Counted from the stretch's first letter, positions 34,586 to 46,984 are shown. The stretch is DNA of 64,000 nucleotides from Boesenbergia rotunda (GCA_024364735.1 JAGFNQ010000886.1:281995-345994), one strand, 5' to 3'. Numbers and translations: made by a program. Notes: generated from the letters alone by a model not told the origin.

Positions 34586-36026
34586 TTTAATAAATTATTT
34601 ATAGAATTTCAATTAATTGAAAAATCTTTCAAAAGCATATTTGATCAGATCTAATTGCCTAAAATTTTTTAATGATAGATAATCATCTTATCTGCTTACA
34701 GAAATTTTTTCGGAATTATTTAACTATTTTATGAATTTTTATTTGAAAATAAAATTTTTAAACATAAAAATCTTTAGAAAATTATTTTTAAGAAATTTGA
34801 TTTTTTGAAAAATATACGTTATATTTTGACTGTTAAAAAGGGTTTCAAGTTTTTTTGGTAAAATTCTAATTCTAAAAATTAGTTTTCAAAACTTTTAAGT
34901 TTTGTGATGAAAAAGTATTTTTTTCAATACCTAAAAAGTTTATTTTATTCTAAAATTTTTTGCAGTATTGGGCTTACTCATTTGACACTTTGACAAAATT
35001 TTTTAGAATTTTATGATTGTCAATAAATATTTTATAAATTTTTTATCAAAAATTATATTTTTAATTGTACCAATACTCCATAAAACTCTTTCTAATAATT
35101 TTTATTTTTCAAGATCTCTATGCTATATTTTAAACATTGTCAAAAATTATCAAATTTTTTTCAATTCAAAATCTAATTTTAATTAAGTTAAGGTGCTAGT
35201 CGAGTTGATAGTTAATTACATTACTTATTGTACTTAATTGCATATTTCTATTTTATTTCTTAAACAATGTCATTTATTTTCTTGTTGTATTTATCCAAAA
35301 ATAACTTGGGTTGATGCACATAAAAAAGAGGAGATTTTAAGTACCTCGTGTAGTTTTGATATGATCAACCAAGTAAAGTTAGGTCCTGGTTGTGTTTGTT
35401 CCTTGTGTCCAAATGTGCAAGAGCATAGGAGCACAAAAAGTCGAACAAAATTTCAAGGTCCGAGGTGCCTCAAAACTCTTTGAAGGCGTCTCATATATGC
35501 AAAATTACTTGTGTAGGAAAAGGAAATTAAGGTGCCTTAGTTCCCAACTAAGACCCCTCAGTTAGGAACTAAGGCGCCTCAGATGCAGAATTACTATGAG
35601 TGAGCGTTGCTTGCGTGGATAAAACTCTATCCATTTGAGGTACCTCAAATTACAACTGAGACGCCTCCAACCCATGTTAGCACAATGATAACTTCACTTT
35701 TTGGTCTATAAATAACCCCTAAAGCTAGGATTAAAGAACAACAACTATAATATATTTTCCTAGTCTTTCTTAAAGCTTTCCAACGTCTATAAAAGGCTTC
35801 TCCACCTACAACGAAGGAAATATGTTTAGTGAGCTTGTCAATACCTTGGATTAGCAACCACCCTAGTTGCATCAAGTAATTCTAGTGTCTCATACTATTT
35901 TTATATTGTTGTTCATATTTAATTTAATTAACTAATCTGTCATCTTTGCTAAGCGTAGTGTAAAAGATATAGTTTTTATTTGCAGGGCAATTCACCCCCT
36001 TTTAGCCAGCCTATATAGGACCTATA
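34586..36026 (+). repeat. 5' LTR of element C (left-truncated)
   Basis: It aligns with 55705-56406 and then 57770 onward of the 3' copy. Relative to that copy it lacks the Harbinger-type insertion and about 260 bp near 35455. Motifs of the type AAGGCGCCTCAG lie at 35530-35590. A CTATAAATAACC box is at about 35705-35716. It ends shortly before the primer site. Confidence 0.72.
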
Positions 36027-36028
36027 AT

Positions 36029-36040
36029 TGGTATCAGTGC
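36029..36040 (+). other. Primer-binding site of element C
   Basis: TGGTATCAGTGC matches the initiator tRNA-Met site except for one base. Confidence 0.75.
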
Positions 36041-36083
36041 CTAACCGCTTCAGGAGGACTAACTATCGCCTAAAGCTATAAGA

Positions 36084-36751
36084 CAATGGCCGAATCGAAC
36101 ATTCACCCATCGAAGTTTGAGGGAGAATTCAAGTTTTAGAAATGCTGAATGGAGGTATTCTTCAAACAGAGAAGAACTATTTGGAAACGCCAAATTTTAT
36201 ATTTTGCTAACTATTAAATATAGTTCTAAAGCACCCAAGGATAAGAACAGAAAAGAACTCGAAGAACACCGTTGGATTGAAAACAGTGCAATGAGTTCAT
36301 GGCAAATGGGAAAGCCAAGTTCCACATTTTAAGCGTTCTACCAACAGAGGAACTCGAAAGGATCGACTCTTACACATCTGCTAAAGCTCTTTGGATGAAA
36401 GTTTTGGAACTCCACAAAATTCCAAAGGAAGTAGAATCCGACTCCTTGATGGAGACTGACTCATCTTCATAAGAATCCAAGAACAAAGAGACTATCGGAC
36501 TAGCTCTAATAGCTAAATACCCAGAAGACGACGAAGCAACCTCGAAAGAAAGCATTGATGAAGGGGAAGCTAAGTTAGAAGAAATTAGTGATGAAGGGGG
36601 AACATCCTGCTTCAAACATGATTTGGAAAGTGAGATATGTCCCTACCTCCCGATCAACTATACTCCGGTTTAAAATCTATGACTAGATATTTTTGTAAAT
36701 TAAGGACAAAATATGTAAATCTAAAAAAAAATAGTCATTGCATGTTCTCTA
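36084..36751 (+). pseudogene. gag: Degenerate gag of element C, N-terminal part
   Basis: An ATG at 36084 opens 'MAESNIHPSKFEGEF', typical of copia gag, but stops follow within 20 codons. In other frames the capsid-like stretch 'SYTSAKALWMKVLELHKIP' (about 36370-36425) and an acidic Ser/Glu region (to about 36600) can be read. Sirevirus D inserted at 36752; the TSD is CTCTA here and CTTTA on the far side. It resembles element E's gag in order of parts. Confidence 0.65.
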
Positions 36752-36938
36752 TGTTGATGCAGTCTTGCTCTGATTGTTGTTTTGGTATTGACATCGATTT
36801 TAGTTTAGGTAGATGATCATTGATTATGATTAAGTCCTGATCGGGGATCAGGCATGACATGGATTATGATTGAGTCCTGATCGGGGATCAGGCATGACAT
36901 GGATTATGATTGAGTCCTGATCGGGGATCAGGCATGGT

Positions 36939-37392
36939 ATGGAAAATCCTAGTCTGGAGGGCTAGGTGTTGGAAAATCCTAACCTGGAGGGTTAGGTGTG
37001 AAAAATCCTAGCTTGGAGGGCTAGGTGTTGGAAAAGTCCTAATTCGGAAGGGTTGGGTGAAAAGTCCTAGCTTGGAGGGCTAGGTGAAAAGTCCTAACTT
37101 GGAGGGTTAGGTGCAAATTCCCATCCTGGAGAATTAGGTGAAAAAGTCCTGGCTTGGAGGGTCAGGTGCCTAGCTTGGAGGGCTAGGTTGGATGATGTTC
37201 TAACTCGGAAGGGTTGGGTGAAAAGTCCTAGCTTGGAGGGCTAGGTGAAAAGTCCTAGCTTTGAGGGCTAGGTGAAAAGTCCTAACTTGAAGGGTTAGGT
37301 GCAAATTCCCAACTTGGAGAGTTAGATGGAAAAATCCTTAGCTTGGAGGGCTAAGGTGGATGAATTCCTAGCTTGGAGGGCTAGGTTTGAGT
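36939..37392 (+). repeat. Hairpin minisatellite in Sirevirus D LTR
   Basis: About 15 copies of a 24-33 bp unit: AAAATCCTAGCTTGGAGGGC and TAGGTG. Each has inverted arms around a TTGGAGG-like loop. Arms vary together: CCTAGC/GCTAGG, CCTAAC/GTTAGG, CCTTAGC/GCTAAGG. The same array is at about 53408-53885 in the 3' LTR, with a different copy number. Confidence 0.8.
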
Positions 37393-37397
37393 CCCTG

Positions 37398-37804
37398 GAT
37401 CGGTCTGGTGACCGATCAGGGACATTGGCACGCTGCTCCTTCGTGGATCGGTCTGGTGACCGATCCAGAGATGTCTGACCGGACTAGGGACCGATCAGGG
37501 AGCGCACAGTGAGGTTGGGAACCTATTGTGTGGCTCCTGATCGGACTGGTGACCGATCAGGGAGCAGGCTGCTTCCTTGCTGGCTTGCTCCTGATCGGTC
37601 TGATGATCGATCAGGGAGCAGAGGTGAGTGAGTTCCCTTGCGGATCAGACCCTGGATCAGTCCGGTGACTGATCAGGGAGTTTGGATATGATTAAAAAAT
37701 CGTTGTTCATCTATCCTGATCGGTCTGGTGACCGATCAGGCTTCACTCTGATCGGTCTAGTGACCGATCAGGCTTCACTCTGATCGGTCGGGTGACCGAT
37801 CAGG
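37398..37804 (+). repeat. Fixed-spacer GATCGGTC palindromes in Sirevirus D LTR
   Basis: About nine copies of an 8-bp inverted half-site separated by exactly 4 bp: GATCGGTC-TGGT-GACCGATC and variants (TAGT, GGGT, CGGT, TGAT spacers). More copies flank the solo LTR (37846 and 40198-40250). The 3' LTR has about ten (53894-54362). Clustered LTR palindromes are known in Sireviruses; in maize ones the core is different. Confidence 0.8.
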
Positions 37805-37851
37805 AGTGTATAGCTGCGAGAGCTGGGAATCCCAGCGAAGCTCTGGATCGG

Positions 37852-40197
37852 TGTAGCGACCCGCCTTCTTACTACCTTCAGACGGATCGTTACTTCTCTC
37901 TTTACTCCTCTACTCTTATACATGACTAAAAGAAATGCGGAATTCTTTTTTTTTTTCTTTTAAACTTTTAAATTCTGCTAACAATTATATTCTAACTTAA
38001 GCAATCATGTATAATAATACCATGCCATACTTTCTTCTCAAATCCCATAGCTAATACCTGTTGAAAACAACCTTACCCTTCTTAAACAGCCAGTACCAGT
38101 CGACTGGTGACGTGGCAGTCGACTGATACGGCTGTAATCTGTTTTACAGGTTTCGGCCCTTGCTGTCCAAGGCCACCATTCCTTCAATTTCGAGCCATAT
38201 CAAACTACGACACCATTTCTATACTCTATGTCAGGTTCCTAAACAATTTAACCAATCAAACGAATCCATAAACTTAAATTTAGGACTTTTATGGGAGAAA
38301 ATAAACTAAACAAGTTTATATAAACTTTAACAATAGAGTTTGTACCAATCTTGGCTTCTATGAATTTATAATACCAAATGCATGTTCTACAACCTTGCTA
38401 AAGCATTATGAAATGTGATTGCAACTTTTCTAGACATTTTTAAGCAATAAAACTCGATTCAAAAGGAAAATTGATACTATCTTGGCACAAACACCTTTTT
38501 CTCTAACAAAGTATCAATATTTCTAACTACTCACACTTTTACTCATCCAATGCAATCTTAAGGATATATATGCTAAATGAAATGACATGGAATCTTTACT
38601 CTAAGAAATTTAGCATATAAAACTATCCAAAACTCAAATACTCAATAATCTCCATAAAGCAAGAACTTGAAATTTGAATAAACTTAAACATTGCAATTCA
38701 AATAACTAAAATGTCTCGTCTCAAGGATCTCTCCATAATCAGCCACCACACACACTCTACTCAGCACCGCCTTGTCGTCTCCCTTCAGAATTGCTTGCCT
38801 TTACCTTTATCTGCAATAAGAGGAAATGCATCTATAAGCAAAAAGCTTAGTAAGTACTATCTAGCTCACAAAATCTCGAAATGTGCAAACATGCTTCTAG
38901 ATCAATATGAAATCATATGAGATACTAAGATGCTTGAAAGAAAACTAAGAACATGTATAGCTCAAAACATGCATACTCAAGCAATAAATAATCTCAATTT
39001 ACTTTTCTTGGCTCAACTTGAAACTTTAGCTATTCTTTAACTTTTGAAAACTTTCTTAAACTTTCGAAAACTTTGCTAAAGCATATACTTAAAAATAATA
39101 ATCACTTGGATCCATTGAAGACGTAAGTACCATCTCATGCGCGTTCCCTAAAAGGTTGGGGTAGCGAGCCACCAATCCTAATAGAGCAGACCTTGGTCTA
39201 CCAGGGCCAAGACCTTGGAATTGGACACCTGGATTTCTTTAACGACGCCCTTGGACGCCGGGTACTGGCCTTATAAAATAAAATAGCTTTTCTTTCTTTT
39301 CTTTCTTATCTGTAAATGCCTTGGCATTTTCTGGAGCACCTTGCGTGCTAAAATCCCTAAGTCTTGACTTTTGGGGATTTCTTAAGGCCTTGGCCTTCTC
39401 TTTTCTTATCTTTATCTTCTCTTTTCTTTTCTCATAGCTTTTCTTGGTCCCTAATCTCATATAGGGCACTCAATAAAATATATAAGCATATAATGAACTA
39501 AGATCACATGCAAAAACTAAAAACTAAAAGAAATATCTCTTTTAAGAACTTTTAAAGGAAATTCTCGCAGAAAAACCGCCTCTTACTGCAGGTGAGCAGT
39601 ACTTACATTGATATCTTGGACTTACAACCAAGATTGACGTCTAGAACTCGGAAGAAACTTGAGATCTCGGAGAATTCTTCACGCCTACGCGTTCCTTTCG
39701 TCGCGGGGATCCCGAATATAGGATTATCTCTTGGAGAAGGGTCTCGGACGGCTCTCTTGGCTTGGTGTTGGTGTCGCCCAAGAGAGGAGAGGGAGAGAGA
39801 GAGTCGGCGCAACTTGGGAGAGGGAGAGGGTTTGAGAGAAAATAAAACTTCTCTCTTTAATTAGCTATTTATACTTAAGGGGCGGATTAACTTAACTTCA
39901 GCTTAAATATAGGTCTCCCCTTCCTTTTCTGTGCTTGATACCCTAGCCCAGCTGGCCGCGCGCTCCCTTGGTCTCGTGGTGGTCGCGGGTTCGAGCGCCG
40001 GCTGCCCCTAATGGTTTTTCCTTTTTTTTTCCTTCTTTCCTTTTTTTCTTTTTCTTTTTCCAAAAATACCAAACGGACTCGGAAAATTCCATAAAAATAC
40101 TCTAAAAATTCCTAAAAATATCTAGAATATTTCTAAACCATTTCCAAATAATTTTAAGGACTTTAAGAACTAAAAATGGAAATTTTGGGGCGTTACA
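37852..40197 (-). mobile_element. Solo Ty3/gypsy-type LTR inside Sirevirus D LTR
   Basis: The plus strand runs TGTAGCGACCCGCC to GGGGCGTTACA, 2,346 bp, flanked by ATCGG on both sides (37847-37851; 40198-40202). The intact site is at about 54309-54327. A TATAAATAG box on the minus strand at about 39867-39875 gives orientation. The target lies inside one of the GATCGGTC palindromes. Short frames (39239-39469, 39592-39864) have no recognised domain. Confidence 0.92.
39944..39996 (+). other. tRNA-like A-box/B-box module in solo LTR
   Basis: TAGCCCAGCTGG (39944-39955) and GGGTTCGAGC (39987-39996) have tRNA-like spacing, about 200 bp from the TTACA terminus and antisense to the LTR's TATA box, as in the LTR at 1-756. 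Confidence 0.5.
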
Positions 40198-41285
40198 ATC
40201 GGTCTAGTGACCGACCCACAAGCCCTGGATCGGTCCGGTGACCGATCACTTTAATTCAAATTGCACTGTCAGACATGGTCAGAGCGTCTGATCGTATCTG
40301 ATTCGCTGCTGTTTGCTTCTGATATTTGATTTACTGTATGATTTGCTGCTCTAACAGTCTGATTAAGCTACAGGTGACAGGGGAGGATTCAAACACTCAA
40401 GGAGAGGTCAACGAAGGCTTTCCTTGGAGCAGGTTTGTCCGATTCTCCATTTCAGGTTGCAACGGCCAAGCTGCAGACTGGAGTCGAGACTGGGGCTTGG
40501 CTGAGGGGATCTCAGGAAGACCAGAGAGGGCTCAGTGGTAGCTGGCGTTGACAGCAAGGTAGCTGGAGGCTACGGAGGTTGTTGTCACTTGATGCTGAGT
40601 GGAGAAACAAAAGGGCGGAAGTTGGCTTCGTGGAAGCAACAAGTTTTTCGCAGTATTCAGAAATCAGTGTTCTTGCCGCACCTTGTGTTCTCCACAACCT
40701 GCTTGCTGTGTTCTTGAAGCTTTCATCACTTTGAGCAAGCGATCGAGAAGCAACCAGTCTTTACTTGAGCGCTTGAAGGAGAGAACAAGGAGCTTGGAGT
40801 CCGACAATGGGAAGACACGAAGAAGGGTTCTTGCGTGAGATAGCCACTGGGTGGAGCTCAGGGAAGCTTGCTGTGTTCTTGTCCTTGCTAAGTGTTTGAG
40901 TTAGATCCTTCTTGTTGTTTCCTTGTGCTTAAATTTTATCTATGATTGAAACGCTGTGGAGAGGTTTCTCCACCGAGAAGGAGGTTGCGTTATATCCAAT
41001 AAAAATCGGGGCTTGATCTGCCGATGATCAAGGGATCGCCTACCTTAAGGGCACGCCAAAGAGTAGGGGCAAGTTATCCCCGAACCTTGTAAACCCTCTT
41101 GTTAGCGTTCTTGGCAGTTGTCTCTGTTTGCTTTCATTTCTGTTTTAGTTTACTGCACTCTCAGTTTCCTTTGTTTCTTCCGCTGTGCTACTGATAAGTT
41201 AAGTGCAGGAAACTTGTTAAGTAAAAGAAAAAGTGATTGGCTATATTCACCCCCCCCCCTCTCTAGCCATCTCATTTCCAACAAG

Positions 41286-41297
41286 TGGTATCAGAGC
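41286..41297 (+). other. Primer-binding site of Sirevirus D
   Basis: TGGTATCAGAGC, a perfect initiator tRNA-Met site, two bases after the LTR end at 41283. Confidence 0.95.
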
Positions 41298-41341
41298 GTG
41301 GGGCTCTGTTTACGGCTTATCATCCAAGAGTTATCAACAAG

Positions 41342-43020
41342 ATGGCATTGAGAGAAGGCTTCTCTACCACCCGACCTCCATTCTTTGACGGCGCCGACTT
41401 TCAATATTGGAGATCAAAGATGGAATACTATTTGAAGATGGATATCCACACTTGGTTCACGGTGAAGGAGGGATTCATCCCTCCTAAGGATGACGAAGGC
41501 AAAGAGCTTGAGTCTTGGAGGTGAACTGCTGAACAAACTCGGAAGAGTGAAGCCGACGCGAAGGCGGTTGTCACTCTACAATGTGGCATGAACAAAGATC
41601 AACTCATCAAGGTTGGTCCTTTCACGAGTGCGAAGGACTTGTGGAACAAACTCATTGAGCTTCACGAAGGCACCCGGGACTCTAGAATCACAAAGAGGGA
41701 TTTGTTCCTCAATCAACTTCAAAATCTCTCCATGAAGGAGAATGAGTCGGTAAGTGAGCTTCATAGCCGGTTCAAGGAAGTCCTCATGGGCTTCATTCAA
41801 TTGATGAAAAGGTCGAGAATCGTGACCTTGTGAGGTATGTCTTGAAAGCATTTCCAAGGAATGCTTTATGGCCATCCATGGTGGATGCCTACAAAGTATC
41901 CAAGGATCTATCCATTGTTAAGTTAGATGACTTATTTTGTGAGATGGAATTGCATGAGATGGCTAACAAAGGCCCCAAGGAGAAGGGGATTGCCTTAGTT
42001 GCAGGGGACCGAACCAACAAGAAGAAGAAGGAGAAGAAGAAGAAGAAGGAGGTCTCATCATCTTCATCCTCTTCCGAATCTGAGTCCAATTCCAAGGAAG
42101 ACGGCAGCGGCTCCACTTCATCCGAAATGGCCAACTTTGTGAGGAGGATGATGCGAAGGGATCGACGTTTCAAAAGTAGAGGTAACACTAGTGAATCCAA
42201 ACTTGATAAGAATAATGCATCCTACTTTGAGTGTGGTAGGAAAGGGCATTTCAAGAATGAATGTCCAAAGCTTAAGAAGAAGGAGGAGAAATCCAAACGG
42301 AAAGAAGAGAAATTCAAGAAGAAAAAGAAAGCTTTGAAGGCCTCTTGGGATGAGTCATGCTCTAGCCCATCCGATGTAGAAAAGGAGGAGAAGAGCACAA
42401 GGCAAGTGGCACTCATGGCTCTTGGAGAGGATAGCAGTGATGAATCATCAAGCTCCTCAAACGCGGCTTCATCATCTTCGGATGATGAAGAGGTAACTTC
42501 TCCCGAGCTTGAAAAATGTTATAGAGCAATTGCATGCTTAACTAATATGTTGAAGAAGTCCAAAAGTAAGGTTAAGGCATTGCAATTAGAAATTGATCAA
42601 TTAAAAGCTTCTAGGGATGATAACATTGATGATTTGCATGTTGAACTATTAGAAGACGAAATTAAATCCTTGAAACATGAGGTTGAAACATTGAAATCCT
42701 CTAAGGTTGAGGAAGTCAATGATTTGCATGATGAATTGCTAGTAGAGGAAAACCAATCATTGAAGAGTGAAGTTGAGAAGCTCAAGAATATTCTTGGGAA
42801 ATTTTCAACTAGCTCTAAGACCCTAGATATGATTCTAAATGCCCAAAGGGTGGTTTACAATAGGGTCGGTATTGGTTATCGCCCTAAGGAACCGTCATTT
42901 GTGTCTCTCATGTCTAGGACTGATATGAGACAATCTAGGACACTCAAAATCCAAAAGAAAATGGTCAAGGCATGGGTGCCTAAGTCATGTTTAGTTGATG
43001 CTTTAGGTCCCATGGTTTGA
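41342..43020 (+). pseudogene. gag: Sirevirus D gag
   Basis: The ATG at 41342 opens 'MALREGFSTTRPPFFDGADF'. A TGA at 41522 and a frameshift at about 41785-41790 divide it; the long last section (41830-43020) is open. Domains: capsid region (41588-41990), Lys/Glu and Ser-rich linkers, a zinc knuckle at about 42220-42262, acidic Ser runs, then three rounds of a heptad-like coiled coil with 'LHVELLEDEIKSLKHEVETL' (about 42540-42800) and 'WVPKSCLVDA' at the end. In the knuckle the first Cys is Tyr ('YFECGRKGHFKNEC'), so it could not bind zinc normally. About 560 codons, as expected for Sirevirus gag. Confidence 0.9.
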
Positions 43021-43056
43021 GTACCTAAAACTTCTATTTTTCGAATTGTGTAAGTT

Positions 43057-45448
43057 ATGATTGAGGGGGAGCATCTATCAACTTGGTTCGTTGATAGTGG
43101 ATGCTCCAAACACATAACCGGGGATAGATCATTGTTTACCACACTTCACAAGAAAAGTAGAGGTAATGTATCATTTGGTAACAATGGTAGTCTTAAGGTC
43201 ATAGGTATAGGAGACATTCAAATATCCGAATATCTTAGAATCTCAAATGTCCTTCTAGTTAAGGAGATGAAATTTAATCTCCTAAGTGTCAGTCAATTGT
43301 GTGACATGGGTTACACAATTGATTTCCAACCAAGTCAATGTCTAGTTAGATAAAATGGCACCTTGGACACGGTACTAGTAGGAGCAAGAGTAGATAATAT
43401 TTATCAAGTTTTATTTAAAAGTGCTACTAATGCTTTTACTAAGTGTTTCATGTCAAAAGAAGAAGAGTCCACCCTTTGGCACCGGAGGCTAGCACATGTT
43501 AACATGAAGAATCCGGAAGTTGGCCAACAAGGGACTAGTCCATGACTTACCAAGCATCAAGTATGAGAAAGATAAACTTTGTGATGCATGTCAAATGGGT
43601 AAGCAAACAAAATCTGCACATAAAGGTAAAAGCGTTGTAAGTACTTCTACCGCTTTAGATTTACTTCACATGGATCTATTTGATTGTAGTACTATCATAT
43701 CATTGAATGGATTGTTTTGTTATCATTGATGATTTCACTAGATATACATGGACCTACTTTTTGAAATATAAGGGTCAAACCTTAAATACTTTCATTTCTT
43801 TTTGTAGAAGGGTAGAAAATGAAAAATCATCAACCATTAAGACAATTAAAAGTGATCATGGAGGTGAATTTCAAAACCAAAGGTTTTTAGAATTTTGTCA
43901 AGATAGAGGTTATAAGCATGAGTTCTCTACTCCTAGAACACCACAACAAAATGGTATTGTAGAGAGGAAGAACCGTGTTCTTCAAGAGGCTGCACGAAGC
44001 ATGCTTAATGAGTACTCACTCCCGAGTTACTTATGGGCTGAAGCTGTAAATACAGCTTGCTATGTGCAAAATCGAGTCCTCATCCATAGGTTTTTAGGAA
44101 AGACTCCCCATGAGCTTTGGTTTGGAAAACCACCTACGGTTAAACACCTTAGGGTGTTTGGTTGTAAGGTGTTCATTCTAAACACCAAGGACCACCTTGG
44201 AAAGTTCACGACAAAGGCTGATGAAGGGATACTAGTCGGGTATTCTCTTGTTAGCAAAGCCTACCGAGTCTACAACAAGAAATCTAGATTAGTTGAAGAG
44301 TCTTCTGATGTGGTCTTTGAAGAAATTCCAAAATCAATTGACCAATCAGAAAATGTAGAAGGAGTTCAACTCGAACTTAGGAGGCTAAGTTTGAAAGAAA
44401 CTCCAAGTGGTGTTGATGGCGATGAGTCTGATGACGGTGAACCTAGACAACCCATTGATCAGCCGGATCCTGAGGCTGAACTTGTGTCTAGTGAACCCGT
44501 ACAAGAAGCACCACCAACTCCTAGGCAAACTAGATTAGCCTCTAGTCATCCCCAAGACCAAATTGATGGAGACATCCATTATGGGGTTAGGACTAGATCA
44601 TTCTTCCGGAATGAGGCTAATGAAGTTGCCCTAATTTCCGAAATTGAACCTAGGAAAATTGATGAAGCATTAAGTGATCCCAATTGGATCATTGCAATGC
44701 AAGATGAACTAGGTCAATTTGAGAGGAGTCAAGTTTGAGACTTAGTCCCTAGACCCAAGAAGACCACCATTATTGGAACCAAATGGGTCTTCAAGAACAA
44801 ATTAAACCATAAGGGAGAAATCATTAGAAACAAGGCACGCTTGGTAGCCAAGGGCTACAGTCAAGTTGAAGGCCTTGATTATGATGAGACTTATGCTCCC
44901 GTGGCACGATTAGAGTCCATCCGATTGATGCTTGCATTTGCAGCACATCGTGGTTTCAAATTATATCAAATGGATGTCAAATCGGCCTTCCTAAATGGTT
45001 TGATTAAAGAAGAGGTCTACGTCGAACAACCTCCGGGGTTTGAGAGTACCGAATTTCCAAACCACGTGTTCAAGCTCAAAAAGGTACTTTATGGCCTTAA
45101 ACAAGCACCCCGAGCTTGGTATAAGCGGTTGTCGACATTTTTTATTGAGAAAGGCTTTGTTAGAGGCCAAATAGACCCTACACTCTTTCTACGAAGGGAT
45201 AGTAACAACATTTTTATAGCCCAAGTATATGTCGATGACATAATTTGTGACTCAAATAATAAGGGCTATTTAAATGAGTTCATTGGACACATGGAGAGTG
45301 AGTTTGAAATGAGTCTAGTGGGAGAGTTGACCTTCTTCCTTGGACTTGAAATCAAGCAAACTCGCGATGGTATCCATGTGCACCAATCAAAGTATACACA
45401 AGAAATGCTTCGAAAATTCAACATGAGTGATTCAAAAGAGGTAACCAC
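43057..45448 (+). pseudogene. pol: Sirevirus D pol: protease, integrase, reverse transcriptase
   Basis: In order: aspartic protease ('WFVDSGCSKHITGD', about 43087), HHCC region ('HRRLAHV' and 'CDACQMGKQ', about 43480-43610), integrase with D in 'HMDLFDC', D in 'KSDHGGEF' and E in 'NGIVERKN' (about 43669-43973), an acidic linker, and RT ('TKWVFKNKL', 'YDETYAPVARLES', 'QMDVKSAFLNGLI', 'YVDDI' at about 45229). Breaks: stop at 43351, frameshift near 43515, frameshift near 43705, and TGA at 44736 where a Trp codon is usual. The solo LTR at 45449 cuts RT after 'SDSKEVTT'. Catalytic residues are intact. Confidence 0.92.
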
Positions 45449-45959
45449 TGTAACGCCCGCTTTTTTTTTCTTTCCATAAATTGTCGTTACGTTAACATGA
45501 GTAGGGCAGGTGAACCTCATAATGCAGCGGAAAACTTTAAACTTACACCTACATGCACCTACTACCACTCCTAACATGATGGCATGGGAACTTGGCATAT
45601 TAACTTCATACTTAGCATCATATCATATCATACTTAGCATCATGTCATACTTAGCATCATGTCATAGAGTCACATAAGTCACCATTCAAGCACATAAGTA
45701 GTCAAGGTAAAGTTCTAGCATAAGACGAGTAAACATATGGTTTTCTTGGCCAAGTCACTACCACACACATGCATTCTTGCCCTCCTGCTGCTTCCTTACA
45801 GTCCCCTTGCGTGATCTGCGGTATAAGGAAATAAGACTATAAGCACACAGGCTTAGTAAGACTCTTTCCTACTCACTAAAACCATTCATCACTTAATAAT
45901 GAGCACATGAACCATTAACATACTTGGTGTTCTACTTGGAACATAAGCATCTAGAATCA

Positions 45960-46400
45960 CTTAGCATATATTTGACATGGCATGAACATAAACATAATAA
46001 ACATTCTTAGCATGGCATGATACATGGCATAAACATAACAAAATAAACATCCTTAACATGACATGATACATGGCATAAACATTAGCATAATAAACATTCT
46101 TAACATAACATGATACATGGCGTAAACATAACCAACTAAACATTCTTAACATGACATGATACATGGCATAAACATAAACATAAAGCATAAACATTCTTAA
46201 CATAACATGATACATGGCATAAACATAAACATAAAGAAACATTCTTAACATGCATGATACATGGCATAAACATAAACATAAAGAAATATTCTTAACATGC
46301 ATGTTACATGGCATAAACATAAACATAAAGAAACATTCTTAACATGCATGATACATGGCATAAACATAAACATAAAGCATGAACTAACCTGTATGGCATA
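45960..46400. repeat. ATGGCATAAACATA minisatellite
   Basis: Seven or eight imperfect copies of a 50-62 bp unit with AACATGCATGATACATGGC and ATAAACATAAACATAAAG. The minus-strand open frame across it is an artefact of the repeat. A second, shorter repeat (CATTCATAAACATGGCATG, about 34 bp) lies at 46920-47190. Confidence 0.8.
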
Positions 46401-46984
46401 AACATAGGCATGCTTTCTATCATATCATATGGGCATCTTCTTAACATAACCATAAGCATAAATCGTTCACTATCATGCATATTTCTTGACATGAGACATA
46501 AGTATAAGACATTACTATCATGGCATAATGCATAACATGAATGAATGCATGAGTCTAATGCATATACATAAGGATGCTTAACTTTTAAAATCATACTTTT
46601 AAATACTTAAACATAATTATAACATCATTGGGGGTCCCCGGCTTGTACCACATACATCATAAATGCGCATCCCTAAGTAAATACGAGGTAGCGAGCCCCG
46701 ACCTACTAGGGTAAGGACAGTATAGTCGGTAGTCCCAGAACCGGGGCGTTCTTAAGGTGCCCATCCCTGTTGCACAGCTTCGGTAGTGCCAGAACCGTGG
46801 ATAGCATAGTCGGTAGTCCAGAACTGGGGCGTTCTTAAGGTGCCCATCCCTTGGACCCATACTTCGGTCCGGTACAAGCCCATTCATAAAGTAAAATACT
46901 TCATATGCTTCATCATTCATACATCATGGCATGCATCTTTATTCATAAAATATGGCATGCATCTTCATTCATAAACATGGCATG

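Larger units (their letters stand above)
36752..41283 (+). repeat. 5' LTR of Sirevirus D (split)
   Basis: About 2.18 kb without the nested LTR, matching 53218-55400. In order it has three tandem copies of a 40-bp unit with CCTGATCGGGGATCAGG, a hairpin minisatellite, a cluster of GATCGGTC palindromes, the insertion site, and a unique 3' part ending in a C-run and CTCTCTAGCCATCTCATTTCC before AACA. Confidence 0.92.

Noticed and set aside
39592..39864. Open frame in the Ty3-type solo LTR
   Set aside because: Spans the LTR promoter region and purine-rich simple sequence; nothing similar in the other LTRs.
45961..46594. Minus-strand open frames rich in Met, Tyr and Val
   Set aside because: They arise from the ATGGCATAAACATA minisatellite, with no stop because of the repeat unit.
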